A stretch of 64,000 bases of DNA from Pseudoscleropodium purum (GCA_963969395.1 OZ017795.1:10478001-10542000), one strand, 5' to 3'; shown: positions 47,901-60,330, numbered from the stretch's first letter. Notes: generated by a model not told the origin, from the sequence alone. Program-made: numbers and translations.

Positions 47901-49165
47901 TGGGCCTTTGTTTATAGTTTTCTGCATCAACAACACGGTTGCAATTGGTTATCGGTCAACACAGGCTCTGCCTTTTGGAACGATTGTTGTTATAGCCGTC
48001 ATATGGATTGTCGTGACCTTCCCCTTGACTGTAAGTGCTCCTTACATTTATTTTATACTCCATTCTTGTTGCGAATACGAGCTTGGAATTGGAATATTTT
48101 CTGAGTCTGAGCATTCATTTTCAGGTTCTTGGAGGTATAGCTGGAAAGAATAACAAGTCAGAGTTCTATGCCCCATGCCGGACCAATAAATACCCTCGCG
48201 AAATACCTGCCTTGCCGTGGTACCGCACTGCTGTTCCACAGGTATTTCACTTTGGATATATCTAACCTCAATCGAATGTTCTAAATATGGTTCTTCATTT
48301 GATGTGTCTCTTAAAGATGCTGACTATAGTGGTTAAGAACGTTGGAAACCAGCTCTCGCATTTTTTTATGGGATCTTTTGCATTGGGATGTTGCGAGTCT
48401 GCTTAGTAGACAATTCATTTACCCTCAAAAAGCTGTTGTTCTTCAAATTCGCGAAACAGCAGTTTCAAGTCGAGCAGAAGGTCCATTGCTGAGATAATAG
48501 TAAGTCTTACTAATGACTATACTAGATACTTGAGCAGAAACATTCAAGTAAGGAAGGAGACTCCTCAGCTAATTGGTTCTCCTATGCGGTGACAGATGTG
48601 CATGGCAGGTTTCCTGCCGTTCAGTGCAATCTACATTGAGCTCTATTACATTTTCGCAAGTGTTTGGGGTCACAAAATCTATACCATCTACAGCATTCTA
48701 TTCATTGTCTTCATCATCCTCATCATTGTAACGGCTTTTATCACCATTGCACTGACATACTTTCAACTTACAATGGAGGATCATGAGTGGTGGTGGAGGT
48801 ACACTCTATTACTACAGTATTTGATTTGATTTGATTTTAATTTCTCCTTCCCAAATGCCATCCGAAAGTTGTTTTTCTTGAAACGTTGGATTAACATCAG
48901 GCTTCCTAATTCTCATTCAATTTCCGTGCAACTGATTGGATTCAGGTCGGTATTCTGCGGGGGCTCCACTGGCTTATTCATTTATGGATACTGTTTTTAC
49001 TACTATCATGTGCGTTCAGGCATGGTGGGGTTGATGCAGACATCCTTCTTCTATGGCTACATGGGATGCGTTTGCTATGGCTTTTTCTTGATGCTGGGTT
49101 CGGTTGGGTATAGAGCCTCACTTTTGTTTGTGCGCCACATCTATCGAGCCATCAAGTGTGAGTAG
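44994..49165 (+). CDS. Transmembrane nine superfamily (TM9SF; plant TMN/EMP) protein
   Basis: Nine exons join in phase to 590 residues: 44994-45154, 45542-45764, 46214-46608, 47053-47139, 47363-47564, 47866-48030, 48125-48241, 48596-48798 and 48946-49165. All introns are GT-AG. A signal peptide ([20 protein letters not shown]) is followed by the family's lumenal start [20 protein letters not shown] (31-50) and [14 protein letters not shown] helix 1 lies at about 225-250, and eight more helices fill the second half. Conserved family blocks include [44 protein letters not shown] and [14 protein letters not shown]. The terminal KCE fits the KxD/E retention signal of plant EMPs. The family resides in Golgi and endosomal membranes. 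An in-frame upstream ATG at 44904 would add 30 non-hydrophobic residues and is disfavoured. Confidence 0.95.
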
Positions 49166-49739
49166 ACTCTTGCTAGGGTCCTGCACTTTTAGTAGTTATC
49201 AGCTCTTTAGGTTTTCCATTTTATAATAGACTGTAAAGCTATGATATTACTCGATCGGACATTCAAGCGACATGAAAACTGTCAACGATAGGTTTAGAGG
49301 TTTGGAGGTTAGGAGTTAACTGCTGTGCAATTCCACTTTTGCAAACAGTAGAAGTCAGCTGTACAGTACAGTAGCTGTTTATCTAGTTAGGGAGGGGTTA
49401 GTTAACAAATGGCAGGTATAATTTCAGATTGTGGTCCTATTTCTCAGGAGGCTTAACACCTGCTGTCCAGATATTCATATTATTTCAGATTCATTTTCGA
49501 TCTGACAGCGACCTTTGTGTCGATGAAACAAGATGTGAGCTTTCCCATGTTTCCAAAATTTTATAAGTCTTTGTCAGCTAATGTCAGAGAATTTCAAAGA
49601 ATGTGTCACAAGGATACTGTGTGCATAAATTAAAAAGGTTCAAATTTTTATTTCATGGATAGTGCATGCATAAATTCTGAATGATTCAAAGTTTCACCAA
49701 GGCTACCAAGTTACATCTAAAATTGACAGAATAAGCAAT

Positions 49740-50010
49740 TCAGCATGGTTCCCATTATTATATTGAAAACCTTTTTGTGGGGATTTTAGATTCTCTTAGA
49801 ATGCATTTTTTGGACACTATATGAATGAACTGAAAATGCTCAATGTGCTGAAAATAGGTGTTTCTAAAACGGATACTAGACTCTCATGAGTAGTGGGAGT
49901 ATATTTCAAGCAATAATTTGTAGGGGTTGGTTTAGAAAGGTGGGTTGAAATTAGATGTAGTTACCTTAGTAAATAGTGTGGAGAAATTATGAAGGTTCAA
50001 AGTTATATTG
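49740..50010. repeat. Dispersed repeat shared with 61610-61870
   Basis: Shared text in the same order includes CCATTATTATATTGAAAA, TCTCTTAGAATG, GAAAATAGGTG, GACTCTCATGA/GGCTCTCGTGA, GGGAGTA and GGTTGGTTT. Substitutions and short indels are common. No tips are defined, and the repeat is non-coding. Confidence 0.6.
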
Positions 50011-50511
50011 GTTGATGATATATAACTAACACTTATCAAATAGTAGGATATAGAGTATGTGAACATAAGTTGGTTTTTGGAGAAATGCTAAAGTGGCAAC
50101 ATACAAAAAAAATGATATAGCCAAATATTTTAGTATTCATCTATACTTTGGATAGAATTATCTTTTCATCTAAATATTTGGATGAATTTCATTTAAAATT
50201 GGTAATTTCATCCAAATTATTTTCAAAAATTGGAAGAACTTGGCATCATCATCCAATTTTTCTTCAAATTTCTCCTAAAGGCTTAAAGCTCCCTAATTAT
50301 TTTTTGTGCTTTAGGCATTTAAATACCTATAAAAACCTTGATTGGAATCTTCTTTCAATTACTTAAAAAATCCAACAAAAATAATTTATGTTTAATAATT
50401 CAACTACACTCAATTGTATTTACAAAAATTATAGGTGAGCATTCCTTATAAGTAAGTGCATTTATTGACCCCATCTAAATTCCCAAAAGTCCCTTAGCAA
50501 TGGACTCTTAA

Positions 50512-51465
50512 CTCCTAAATGCCAAGGGCCTCTTGGGGTTTAAAAACATCATTGCTTTTGAAGTGTCATAGGTCTAAATGTCACCAAGGTATAGAAATCT
50601 CAATTGTACAATCTTGTAGTGTATGTGTTGTAAATGATGCGAATCAAATTTGGAGTCATTTGGCCACATAGATTACTAGATTATTTTTTGTGTTAAAATT
50701 TGCCTAGCAACATGTTTGGAAGTAGAATTTGATTTCTAAATCTATTCAAATGAAAAAAAATTAGACTACAAAGTGCTTCAAAAGCAGCATACAAACACAT
50801 TGGTTTAAGAAAATATCATTCAATTGACTCATTGTGTCTACAAAATAGCTTTGAAATGTCAAAAAAATAACAAGAAAAGTTGCAAAAAACACATGTAAGA
50901 CTAAACCTCTTTCAACTAAAATGCTTCTCAATCACTCATAACTTCTTTGATTCATATGAAATTTGAACTACACAAACTAGACTAGCATGTGCAACTTTTC
51001 CAAAAAACATTATTGGAAATGGATACTATATGAAGAAGAAATAGGCTACTAAAGTTCATTGTAATAAAACAATGTCATGATTTTGAACTTTGAATTGCTC
51101 CCAAACATTCAAAAAACTTGGTTTGGCATGGAAATTTTACCACAACTATAACTAGTTTTCAAGGAAGATACAATACAACAAATTTTATTGAAAACAAACA
51201 CTGGATAAAATGATATAAGCCCCCAAAGTTGGAACCATCCAAATGCAATTTGGTGAACTTGAATTCAACCTATGAACTTCAAATGACTTCCAAAAAATTA
51301 GTACATCTTTGATTGATCTAAAAATTTTACTACACAAATTAGAAGAGAATGCAAATTTCCCAAAAAGTTTTATTGAATTTGGACATTGAATGCAAAAGTT
51401 ACAACATTTCAAATTGGACTTCTAGATTATATGAGGACACTTTTGGTCCCCTAGGGTGTTAAGGG
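50512..51465. repeat. TTAA-flanked element (about 0.95 kb), third subfamily
   Basis: The left side is TTAA|CTCCTAAATGCCAAGGG (50508). The right side reads CCCTAGGGTGTTAAGGG|TTAA (to 51469). The interior differs from the 16388-type and 52843-type elements. No frame of note is present. Confidence 0.6.
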
Positions 51466-51810
51466 TTAAAGGTTTGGGCAAATACTAATGATCTCAATGT
51501 TGGAAAAGATTTATTGAAAATTTTTTCAACATAGGAAAACTAATTAGCTTTGGAGGAATATAATTTTTGTTTCAATCAATGTCTAAGAGCAAAAGTTATG
51601 CCACTACAAATCCAAAACACATAAGAGAAGGCAAAACAAACAAACAAACTTTGAAATAATTATTTTTTAAATTTATTTCTTACAAGTGTATTTTTGTCTA
51701 TATGGAAATATTTGATTAATTCCACTTGAATAAGTAATGTGAAAGTTATGAAGTCTCTTACTTTGTGAGCAATCTTAGCAAATTCTTGAGAAAATAATTT
51801 ATTAGATCTA

Positions 51811-52075
51811 AGGCTTTTTCTTTGGCTTTGTAGTGCCAAATTGCACCAATGAAAAATGATTTGGCTAAAAAAAAGATGAAAAACCATGAAGTTTTTTGCC
51901 AAAAAACTTCAAATTCAAAAAAATATATCTTGAATGAAATTGTTGAATTGTGGATGAAAATAGAATTATGGATATGTGATATATGCTAGTGTGATATTTT
52001 CTATCCAATATGTAGATGAATGTTGAAACTTGGAGTACCACTGTAACAATTTCTAGAACAATCTCACCATTTGTA
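51811..52075. repeat. Copy of AGGGCTTTTTT-ended dispersed repeat
   Basis: It starts AAGGCTTTTTCTTTGGC and shares GTGCCAAATTGCACC, GAAGTTTTTTGCC and GTGGATGAAAATAGAATTA with the copies at 1172 and 4464. The right end is lost. Confidence 0.55.
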
Positions 52076-52842
52076 TTAGTGTATTTAAATTCCATCTTTG
52101 AGCTATCAACAATTTCATTCTTTCTTCTATCTAGTATCTACTTTGACATTAAAAAAATTTATACAAAATGAAAATTGTAAGTTTTTAAAAAAATTTCTTT
52201 CCCTAAATCTCCATTCAATTCTTCAACATAAAATAATTTAAATCCAAAGTCTTTAATCTAAAAAATTTAAGTTAAGAGGATTAAAAGCCTTATGATCTAG
52301 TTATAATAGGAACAAAAAATTCATTTGGCTTCACTTTAAATGTTGATGCGTTGCAATTAATACAATTAAAGTTTTTGAAATTTCTTGCACACATTCTCAC
52401 AATAGTTTAGTATAAATTCCTACCATTAAATATGTAAAAGAAAATTGAAAAATTGAAAAAAATTGAAAATTTAAAGTTTTTGTTGTTTGCATTGAAAATG
52501 ACAATTTTGAGTGGTTTCTGACAGAATTTTGAGTGGTCTTGGAACTTTTAAGATTAATCAATAAACTACATCATGTCATTTTAGACTAGTTATACCTATA
52601 AAGATTCAATTTTGTTATCAATTCAAAAATCAAAAGTATTGAATAAGAAATTTGAAGGTAAAAATTTGACAATGATTAATGAGTTCATCTAGCTTTGATC
52701 AACCCCTTAGTGCTCTAATGTCCCAATCTAGATGATGACATAGAGGTTCTAGGAACTTTTTTGACCACAATACTTTCTCATTCATCCAAATCAATGCTTA
52801 ACTTTTTTTAATTGAACACCACAATAGAATGAGGCTTATTAA

Positions 52843-53500
52843 CTCCTAAATACCCAAGGCCTTTTTTAAGCTTCTAAGAATTTGCTTTAAATTGAACAAA
52901 AAGTCAACATTGTGATGAGTTTTATCAATATTTTTTTTTTGTAACCGCACAAATTCAAACCAAACATGTTAGAAATCACATAGGAAAGAAAACACAACAA
53001 TATCACTTGTGGATTGAAAGATTATAATGCTTAATCATGAGGGTGTTAAAATTACAAAAGTGATTTGAAATCTTTCAATACGTTTTTCACATGTCAAATC
53101 TAAAAAGTTGGTCACCAAAAAAATATGAGGTTCAAAGGTCTAACATGCATAATTCCAATCAATTAATGTCTTTTCAAAATTTACTCTACAATTTTTTAAA
53201 ATGAATTTCTAATGTGATTTCTAATAAATTTCTAATCTCTAAGATCTAATATATTTGAGACTCATTTCCAAGAGCCCTTAATACTACAAAAAGTCAAGAT
53301 TGCAATGAATCCCCTCTTATAAAATCTTAAATAGAAAAATCATAATCAATCATTTCCAAAATCGAATTTTTGATGCTAAAACTAGGCTTCAAAAAGAAAT
53401 TTTCAAAAATAAAAACTAATAATAATAGCAACTTGGTTAGGTTTCATTTAACTTCAAAGTATTTTCAACACCAAAATTTGGTGCCTCAAGTATTTAGGGG
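52843..53500. repeat. Short-subfamily TTAA element (658 bp), intact tips
   Basis: The left side is TTAA|CTCCTAAATACCCAAGG and the right side GTATTTAGGGG|TTAA. It is the opposite-strand counterpart of 21274-21914. Confidence 0.75.
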
Positions 53501-53504
53501 TTAA

Positions 53505-54186
53505 AGATTACTTTTTTTTTTTTAATGAGACAATGAACATTAAAATGATGAAAATACAATTTAGTTCGATCCAATGCTTGAATTTTTAAAAACCTCACAA
53601 TCTGTTTGATGAAATTGAAAATAAATAATACATATTTATAAAAATATAAGCAAAAACATGTGCAAAAATTCGAAAAGGATTCGCATGCCAAGAATTCAAA
53701 ACAATTGTATAAGCTACACAAACTGAAATCTATTATTAATTAATATTAGAATGATGCAAACAATAAATCTTTTCAAATTTTGGATTTTGAATGTTCTAGG
53801 CACAGCATATGAAAATGTCCAGTAATTCATATTATGAAATTGGTTGTTTTTTCTTCCTCAAAATTATACAATTTATCAAAAAAAATTGTTTTTTCTCCTT
53901 TCCTAATCAAATGATGACTATTGAGATTCTAAGATATGGAAACCAATTTAACCTACTTAAGGGAAAGATTTCTGAGCGGGTCACTTCAATCTCTGGAAAT
54001 TCACCCATGTGGCCATGTGTCAATGGGATTGCAAAATCAAATCAATGTATTTCATGTCAGAAATTCAGCATTTACCACAGCAGGGGACTGTAGTACCTCT
54101 TCATGTACCTGCAGAGCGATAGCAAAATTGATTTAAAATTTGATTTTTGATTTCTCTTCTTTTTCTCCTTATTTCAGTCAGTTTCC
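53505..54186. other. AT-rich DNA, no gene seen
   Basis: The open frame 53809-54093 has no recognisable features. Confidence 0.4.
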
Positions 54187-54875
54187 TTAACCCCTAAATA
54201 TTTTGGACTATGTTTTCAACAAAAACGCCCCAAAACTGTCATTTCTAGTGCAAGTACCAAGTATTGGAAAAAATAAACATATTTGTACACATGCAACCCT
54301 AGGATCTTGTAGTAATTTGGTTTGAGAAGATGTGGAAAAAATTTCAGAAATTTTTACTATATAGAACACAAGATATTAGCATTTGAATTGATGAAAGTCC
54401 TTTTTTTGGCCCAATGAAAACTTAGGCAGTTATACTTTGGATTCATTCGTGAAAGCAAGTTGTCTACATGCTTGAAAAATTTTAGATCATTTGAAATTGC
54501 ACAACATATAGGAAAAAAATAGTAACTACAAAGAAGTAGAGAATGACTCAAAATACTAAATTGTTAAGAATTTAATTATGGAATTGAAAAAATGCCAATC
54601 CCAACAGTTGTAAAGTATTAATAAACAATGTACATCATATGCTTTTATTTTTTTTCAAAAAACATTAAAAATTGAGGTAAACAAAGGACTCTAAAGTTTA
54701 TTTTAGTATAGGGAATCCATAATTGCTCGCAAACTAGAATCTCATAAATCAAAATGGAATGATTCAAAGCTTTCCATGTATATATAAATCTAGAAAACCA
54801 ATTTCAAATTTTTTTTTTTTTAAAGTGATTTTTTAAGAAATTTTTGGTTGTCCACTGAGCGTTGAAAATTACATA

Positions 54876-55303
54876 AGGTAGAAGTACCTATTTCGGATAA
54901 CTTAAGCATTTCAAAGTGAATGATGTGGGAAAGTCATGGGGAACTCACTTCAATGTGTGCAAAAATAAGTTTGTGGAAGAATGCCCAAAAAACTGAATTT
55001 TTTTCACCAAAATTGAATATTTTATTGAATTTGAAAGTAGATTTTGCTCCTGGATCCATTCTTGTTTCAAAGACTCACCTATTGTACTTAGCTTTGACAC
55101 TTTCCCCTAAGCCAAGAAAAAAGAGAGATGAATGAACGAGAAAGTACAAACCAAGAATATTTTTCAATGACCATTGCATTTTGCTATTGTCTACAATCAG
55201 AGTTGACAGGACGGGTGGACGTACTGATTTGTCAACCCTGTCTACAATAGGTTAGTCTAGGACACAATTACAGGGGACCTATCCGAAATAGATACTTCTA
55301 CCT
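54876..55303. mobile_element. 428-bp TA-duplicating MITE
   Basis: The tips AGGTAGAAGTACCTATTTCG and its near-perfect inverse (ending ATACTTCTACCT at 55303) extend over about 25 bp. TA flanks both sides (54874-54875, 55304-55305). The sister copy at 5125-6049 keeps the empty site ACATATTATGC, which confirms the exact insertion point and the 2-bp duplication. TA duplication suggests a Tc1/mariner-type origin. The MITE itself contains the 43-bp hAT insertion at 55198. Confidence 0.85.
55198..55240. mobile_element. 43-bp minimal hAT element
   Basis: The left tip CAGAGTTGACAGGACGG and the right tip ATTTGTCAACCCTG enclose almost nothing else. A perfect 8-bp duplication, TCTACAAT, flanks it at 55190-55197 and 55241-55248. 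Tips and GGACGG motifs match the composite at 22758-32506 and the 267-bp MITE at 19597. Confidence 0.88.
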
Positions 55304-55482
55304 TATTATGCAATTACTTTTGAACCATGTAGTCAAAAGTTATGAAAAATTTTGGACCTTAAAGCTACTCTTTTTGGACAAATGTTTCATGAAAATTTCA
55401 AAGAGAATAAAAATTCCATCAATAGTGAGCTGTCCAAAATCGCCGTGTTGTCAAAAAATGCAATTTGGTCCTCAAGGGTTAA

Positions 55483-57398
55483 AATGAAAAAAAATGAAAA
55501 AAATGAAAAAATAAATAAATGTGTAGAACATTGTAGTGCAAGATAATTTATCATGTCATTCTAAAATTAGAAAATATAAACTCCATGGTAATGGACCCAA
55601 AGTTCAAATTGCAATAAAACATTCAATTTTTCAAATTTATAAATTTAACTTAGAGTAGAAACTAAACTTAATAAGCTTAGAATATCAATGTTGAAAATTT
55701 TGAAAAATATGAATTCTAAATATAAAAATAAAAAAATTATAAGGTGAGTCTTTAATAGCACTTTTTCACCATACTTTATAGTTCTAAAATTTATTAAACC
55801 TTTAGATTTCTACACATTTTATTTCTTAAAATACCCTCTTGATTATCTAATTGCAAAACATTGTTATTTATAGATTGTAGCTATGTACAATATACATAAT
55901 CTTCAACAATAGAGAGTGGAAGTCCACTTGGTAGTATCTTGTATGCTAAATGTCATATTCATCCAACAATGCACTTTGCCATAGATTTTTGTCTTGCAAA
56001 GCATAATATTGGATAGTCTTTACATTACTTAGTGACCTTGCCATGTTTATAGCCATATAAATATCACAAAAACAAATTTGCATGAGGTAAAATTAGATGT
56101 CAAATTAAACATTCAAAATTTTGTAATATTACAATTTTTGCTAACAACTTGCACTAATTGTAGATTTCAATGTATAAATTATAACGTATATATTGAAGGC
56201 TTTATAATTGCCTCTAGTGCTAGTTCATGCACTTATTACAAGATGAGAAGATCAATCCAAATTTTTAAACACCAATTATATGGTTTTTTTTAAAACATGC
56301 AAATTGCATTTGCAGACATCATATATAGTATGTTATCATATATAAACATATATTGTGGCATATTTGTGTATATTAAGTGTATTAGTAGTATAAATTGTGG
56401 CATTTGGAGAGATTCTATACTTCAAAGTGCATTGGATTTTGTACCATTTGATACAATGTAAGATTTTTAACATCCTTCTTGTTTACATAGAAGTTTTAGA
56501 TCTTCATGGGTTTTCATGCACTTAACATAAAAAATATGTGCTTGGAGTGACTACTTTGCCTTCTCTAAGATGTAAAGTGGTAATATAACCTCTAAAGGCT
56601 TAACCCAACCTAAAGGCTTACACCCTAAAGCTTTAAGGAGACACTTTGGGCTTTTTGAGGATCTCAAGCAAGTTATATTTCTTTTACATGAAATGTTTAG
56701 GATAGCTTCTACTTGTACTCTACCAATGTGTATGAAGCTTTATTGCACATCATTCCAATAAATATTGCAAAAATTATAATTTCTTTGTTGTCTCAATGTC
56801 AAAGTGTGTAGCTAAATATACATTCTAAAAATGGACAATAATTGTTTTTATTTGGTTGGATAGATTGATACATATACAAAAAAATTGAGCCACTCAATTG
56901 TGACTTGTAATATAAAATTTACAAGTTTTATTTTGCAGGCAATGAAAGTTTTATTGTACACAATTTTAAATTTAAAAAACAACATTGGACACATATTGCT
57001 TACTAGAACATTCTTAGGATTGGGATTGACAATTATTGAATTCCGTCGAAGGTACTAGCAATTTAGTTTTTTGTTTTTTTTATCAAGTACTACCTTCCAA
57101 TTTTTCATTTAGAAAAAAGATGAATGTGAAACTTTTTTCCATTCTACTTTTTTCATGTAATTATTCTCAACCCATTACAAGACTCATCAACTTGAATTGC
57201 ACAAGTTATAGAACATACAATTTTTTTTCTTAAAATGTTGAGAAACAAAACTTCATCTTTTTGAAGGGCTTCAAAAACCTACTTTTTGAAATTTAGGCAC
57301 ATTGATCTTGCAATGAGGGGGAGGGGCAATTCTGCTCTAAAATTCTAGGACGATGTATTTGAACAAGTTAATTAAAAGATCCCATGATAGAAAAGTGC
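55483..57398. other. AT-rich DNA, no gene seen
   Basis: Only low-complexity AT-rich sequence and short frames without features occur. Confidence 0.5.
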
Positions 57399-57613
57399 TG
57401 GCATGTGAGCATAGAATCTATAAGCCCATGAGCTTAAGAGTTTATATTATAAATACCTTCTATTGTTACATGTGTCTATTTTATAGGTATCCATGTTATA
57501 AATTATTTTCATGTTACAATGTGCCTATGTTATAGGTACATAAGTTATAAACACCTCCAAATAGTTGTGGGTACACACCTAAATCTAGGTTCAAGGCTCG
57601 TAGGCTCACATCT
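57399..57613. repeat. Short inverted-repeat element, tips with TGTGAGC
   Basis: The left end GGCATGTGAGCATAGAATCT is roughly inverse to the right end GGCTCGTAGGCTCACATCTA. The interior has repeated ATGTTATAGGTA-like phrases. A relative lies at 62248-62463. Confidence 0.5.
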
Positions 57614-58014
57614 ATGTACTCTCATGAATAGAATCATTGATTATTGGACTCGATCGTTGGACTCTTCTCTTTTTGAGCCTTCTGATTGTATTTTTTTACT
57701 GATGAAGGATCATTTTCATCATTTCCAGACTGATTTTTGATGTTCTTTATAATGAAGATTCCAAACTTTTTGTTGTACTTTTCATGCCGTTGGTTTTCTC
57801 TTTGTCCAGCCTCTCGACTTGGCTGTTGTGTATCTGATGTTCTGCAATGGTTTTCCATTATTTTAGAAAAAACAAAAAAAGCAAAAACTTTTTTGTTCAT
57901 TTCAAAAGGAGCAGTGTCCAGCAAATCCCCTTGATTTCAAAACTTAGATATCCAAACACATTCAACATGTGACAAAATGGAAGGAATTTTTGGGGTTCTG
58001 GTAAAGTGTCCACT

Positions 58015-58031
58015 CCCCCCCCCCCCCCCCC
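58015..58031 (+). repeat. Poly-C run of 17
   Basis: A homopolymer run of 17 C residues within otherwise AT-rich DNA. Confidence 0.9.
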
Positions 58032-58175
58032 TTTGAAAAGAGACTTTAAAGTTTTATTATTATGCTCCAGATGTACAGTATCATTTATCAAGGATTCACT
58101 TTACTGTAGCAAGTTGGACCCAACCAAGCAAACACAACCAGTGCAAGTGGGGTCCAAATGCCAACAATCTTATTA

Positions 58176-58518
58176 GGGCCACTTTGTATTATGGCTGTTC
58201 AAGTGTCCGTGGGATTGAGTGGCTAAATTCTGTTGAGAGTCCAGAGAAATGGTTAATAAATACCCAAATTCAATGGCCTCTCGAATATAGTTTGGGTTTC
58301 ATAATCTTGTTGACGAAAACTTCCTTTTGCGAGTCCGTCGCTTTGTGGGCATTTTTTCTTACCACATAGGCAATGAATTTGTAAGGTGACAATTCTTCGG
58401 GTTGTGCCTTCTAGTGTGAAGGGCCAACAGACCCAACTCTTTTGTTTTGATCTTGAAATGTGATTGGTGGAAACCAATGCCCTCTCAACCATCAGCCCTA
58501 GTAGTGTGGTAGTGGCCC
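58176..58518. mobile_element. 343-bp Harbinger-type MITE, TTA duplication
   Basis: The left tip GGGCCACTTTGTATTATGG and the right tip GTGTGGTAGTGGCCC are imperfect inverses, flanked by TTA (58173-58175 and 58519-58521). The interior shares text with the element at 59344: GTGTGAAGGG, TTTTGATCTTGAAATGTGATTGGTGGA-type and CTCTCAACC. The TTA target and GGG-starting tips are typical of PIF/Harbinger MITEs. Confidence 0.72.
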
Positions 58519-58944
58519 TTATGGTATATTCCTATTTCCCTGATTCTTCTCATTTGGGTTGTCCAGGGAGCGAGGGAGGGAGGGATGCAACTGAGACAAG
58601 CAAACAGTGTCGGTCATGGGAATGGAAGCCGAATTCCGGTTTGCTTCCCCAGCCAATCTTTCCCCAATGATGGAGGCAGCAGGAAGGCTGAATGGACATC
58701 GATAGAGATATCCAACTGAATTTCATCCTTCCACACCAGGTCTTGAGGGTATGTTGTGTCTCCAATAATAATAACAAGCGGAGGTTACCCATGGCAGCAA
58801 GTACTGGACCACAAAATTCCAAACCCTCCCTGCAAGTCTCTGCCTGCACCTGAAAACTGCTCACTGAGAAAATGGGTGCAGCGGTGTGCACGGTAGTAAT
58901 TGCACATAATATCATTCCACCAAGTCAATCATATCAGCAAGGCA

Positions 58945-58980
58945 AGGGAAGGGAAGGGAAGGGAAGGAAAGGGAAGGAAG
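58945..58980 (+). repeat. (GGGAA)n microsatellite
   Basis: About seven GGGAA-type units with slight interruptions. Confidence 0.88.
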
Positions 58981-59343
58981 TCAAGGAAGGGCTATGATAC
59001 CAACAAGGCAGCAACTGAAACCCACCCTTCCTTGTTTTATAAGTCAAGAGCCCTTGTTTAATGTGGAGTCACTTGCTACCAAGAGATTGATTTCAAACTA
59101 GCGTTTCAGTTCACTGGGTGGCCATATCAACAGGCTTGATCTGAGTGCCCCTCCCATAACTTAAGTTAAGCTTAAACTACCCCATTCCAGAGTCCACACC
59201 AAATGGGAGGAAGCCCATTGTGGGTTAAATCATGTTATTGTTGTACATTACATATGAGAACTTGAATGTACATCACTAACATTTAGTTTAACCTACAACA
59301 AGCGTGCTCCCATTGGGTCTGGAAATGGGGTTTGTTCACTTTA

Positions 59344-59696
59344 GGGGCGCTTCACATATGGGCCGACCAAGTCGAGAGGCCGTGGGAGTTCATGGCCAAA
59401 CTTTGGGTGAGAGTTCAAAGAAATGGGCAATAAATAGGTAATAAATGAACAATTCGACGGACTCTCAACCAAAGTTTGGGTCGCCACTTTGTAGCGACCC
59501 AAACTTTGGTCAAGAGTCCGTCGGAGGCCATTGCCATGTAGGAGCTTGAACTTCCATGTAGGCACTTTGGAGAGTGACAGACTTTGGATTGTGCCACCTA
59601 GTGTGAAGGGTCGAGAGACCAAAGTCATGATTTTCTGAAATTTGATTGGTGGAGGCCGACAGACTCTCAACCTTGGGCCCATGTGTGAAGCGGCCC
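59344..59696. mobile_element. 353-bp Harbinger-type MITE with a central hairpin
   Basis: The left tip GGGGCGCTTCACATATGGGCC is matched by the right tip GGGCCCATGTGTGAAGCGGCCC (inverse, about four mismatches). TTA flanks both sides (59341-59343, 59697-59699). A 30-bp hairpin lies at its centre. Its open frames are incidental. Confidence 0.8.
59455..59523. repeat. 30-bp hairpin inside the 59344 MITE
   Basis: The arms 59455-59484 and 59494-59523 pair at 28 of 30 positions around a 9-nt loop. The inner 17 bp, ACCAAAGTTTGGGTCGC, pair perfectly. The arms differ only by an adjacent CA/TG pair. Confidence 0.92.
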
Positions 59697-60208
59697 TTAA
59701 GCTCACCTAATCTTAGTGCCAGCCACTGAGGGCATTCTGTTGTTATTACCGATTGCAATATTGCGCTGACTGACACCGGCACTGGTGCAGCGTCCAGTTC
59801 CTTTACTTCTGCGGCATGGCATGGCCTTGGTCCAGCATGTGTGATAAAAAAGAGGATATCCCGGTCCTAGGCAGCCTTTGGCAGTGGATGGAATTTGCTC
59901 CACATTATTGGCCCAGGCCCCCCCCAGGAGGGAGGTGGGCGAGCATTGCAAGAGCCCACTGGAGGGGCTTGGCTTCTGTTTTTATTTTTTTGTGTTTTTA
60001 TATTTTTTTTCTGCTGTAAGGAGGAGGGCCATGATCTGCATCTGAGTGAGTGATTGTCCTGTACTTCAAATGTGGACACAAGAGATTGGGCACAAGGACC
60101 AAGAAAAGCAGCATTGAGAACAACAAGGAAAGGGGAGGGGGGGCTTGGAGGCTCCAAGTTGGACTGAACGGAGGAGAGACAAGGCATATAAGCAAGGTAA
60201 CTAATAAA

Positions 60209-60330
60209 GGTATGTTTGCATTCGGTGTTAGGGGTGATGTTTGCAATGTAAATCTACATTAGAAGTAGGTCTAAATTTGTTCCTAAAATCCTTAGCAACA
60301 AAACTCTTTAACACCAAGTGTGAACATACC
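60209..60330. repeat. 122-bp MITE, relative of 34603-34726
   Basis: The left tip GGTATGTTTGCATTCGGTGT and the right tip ACCAAGTGTGAACATACC match the 34603 copy in both tips and in the central AAGTAGGTCTAAATTTG-like block. It abuts the TTAA element that follows. Confidence 0.72.

Larger units (their letters stand above)
54191..55478. repeat. TTAA-flanked element containing two nested MITEs
   Basis: The left side is TTAA|CCCCTAAATATTTTGG (54187) and the right side GGTCCTCAAGGG|TTAA (to 55482). Of its 1288 bp, 430 bp are a TA-duplicating insertion at 54876-55305. The remainder, about 858 bp, matches the family length and order. Confidence 0.78.
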
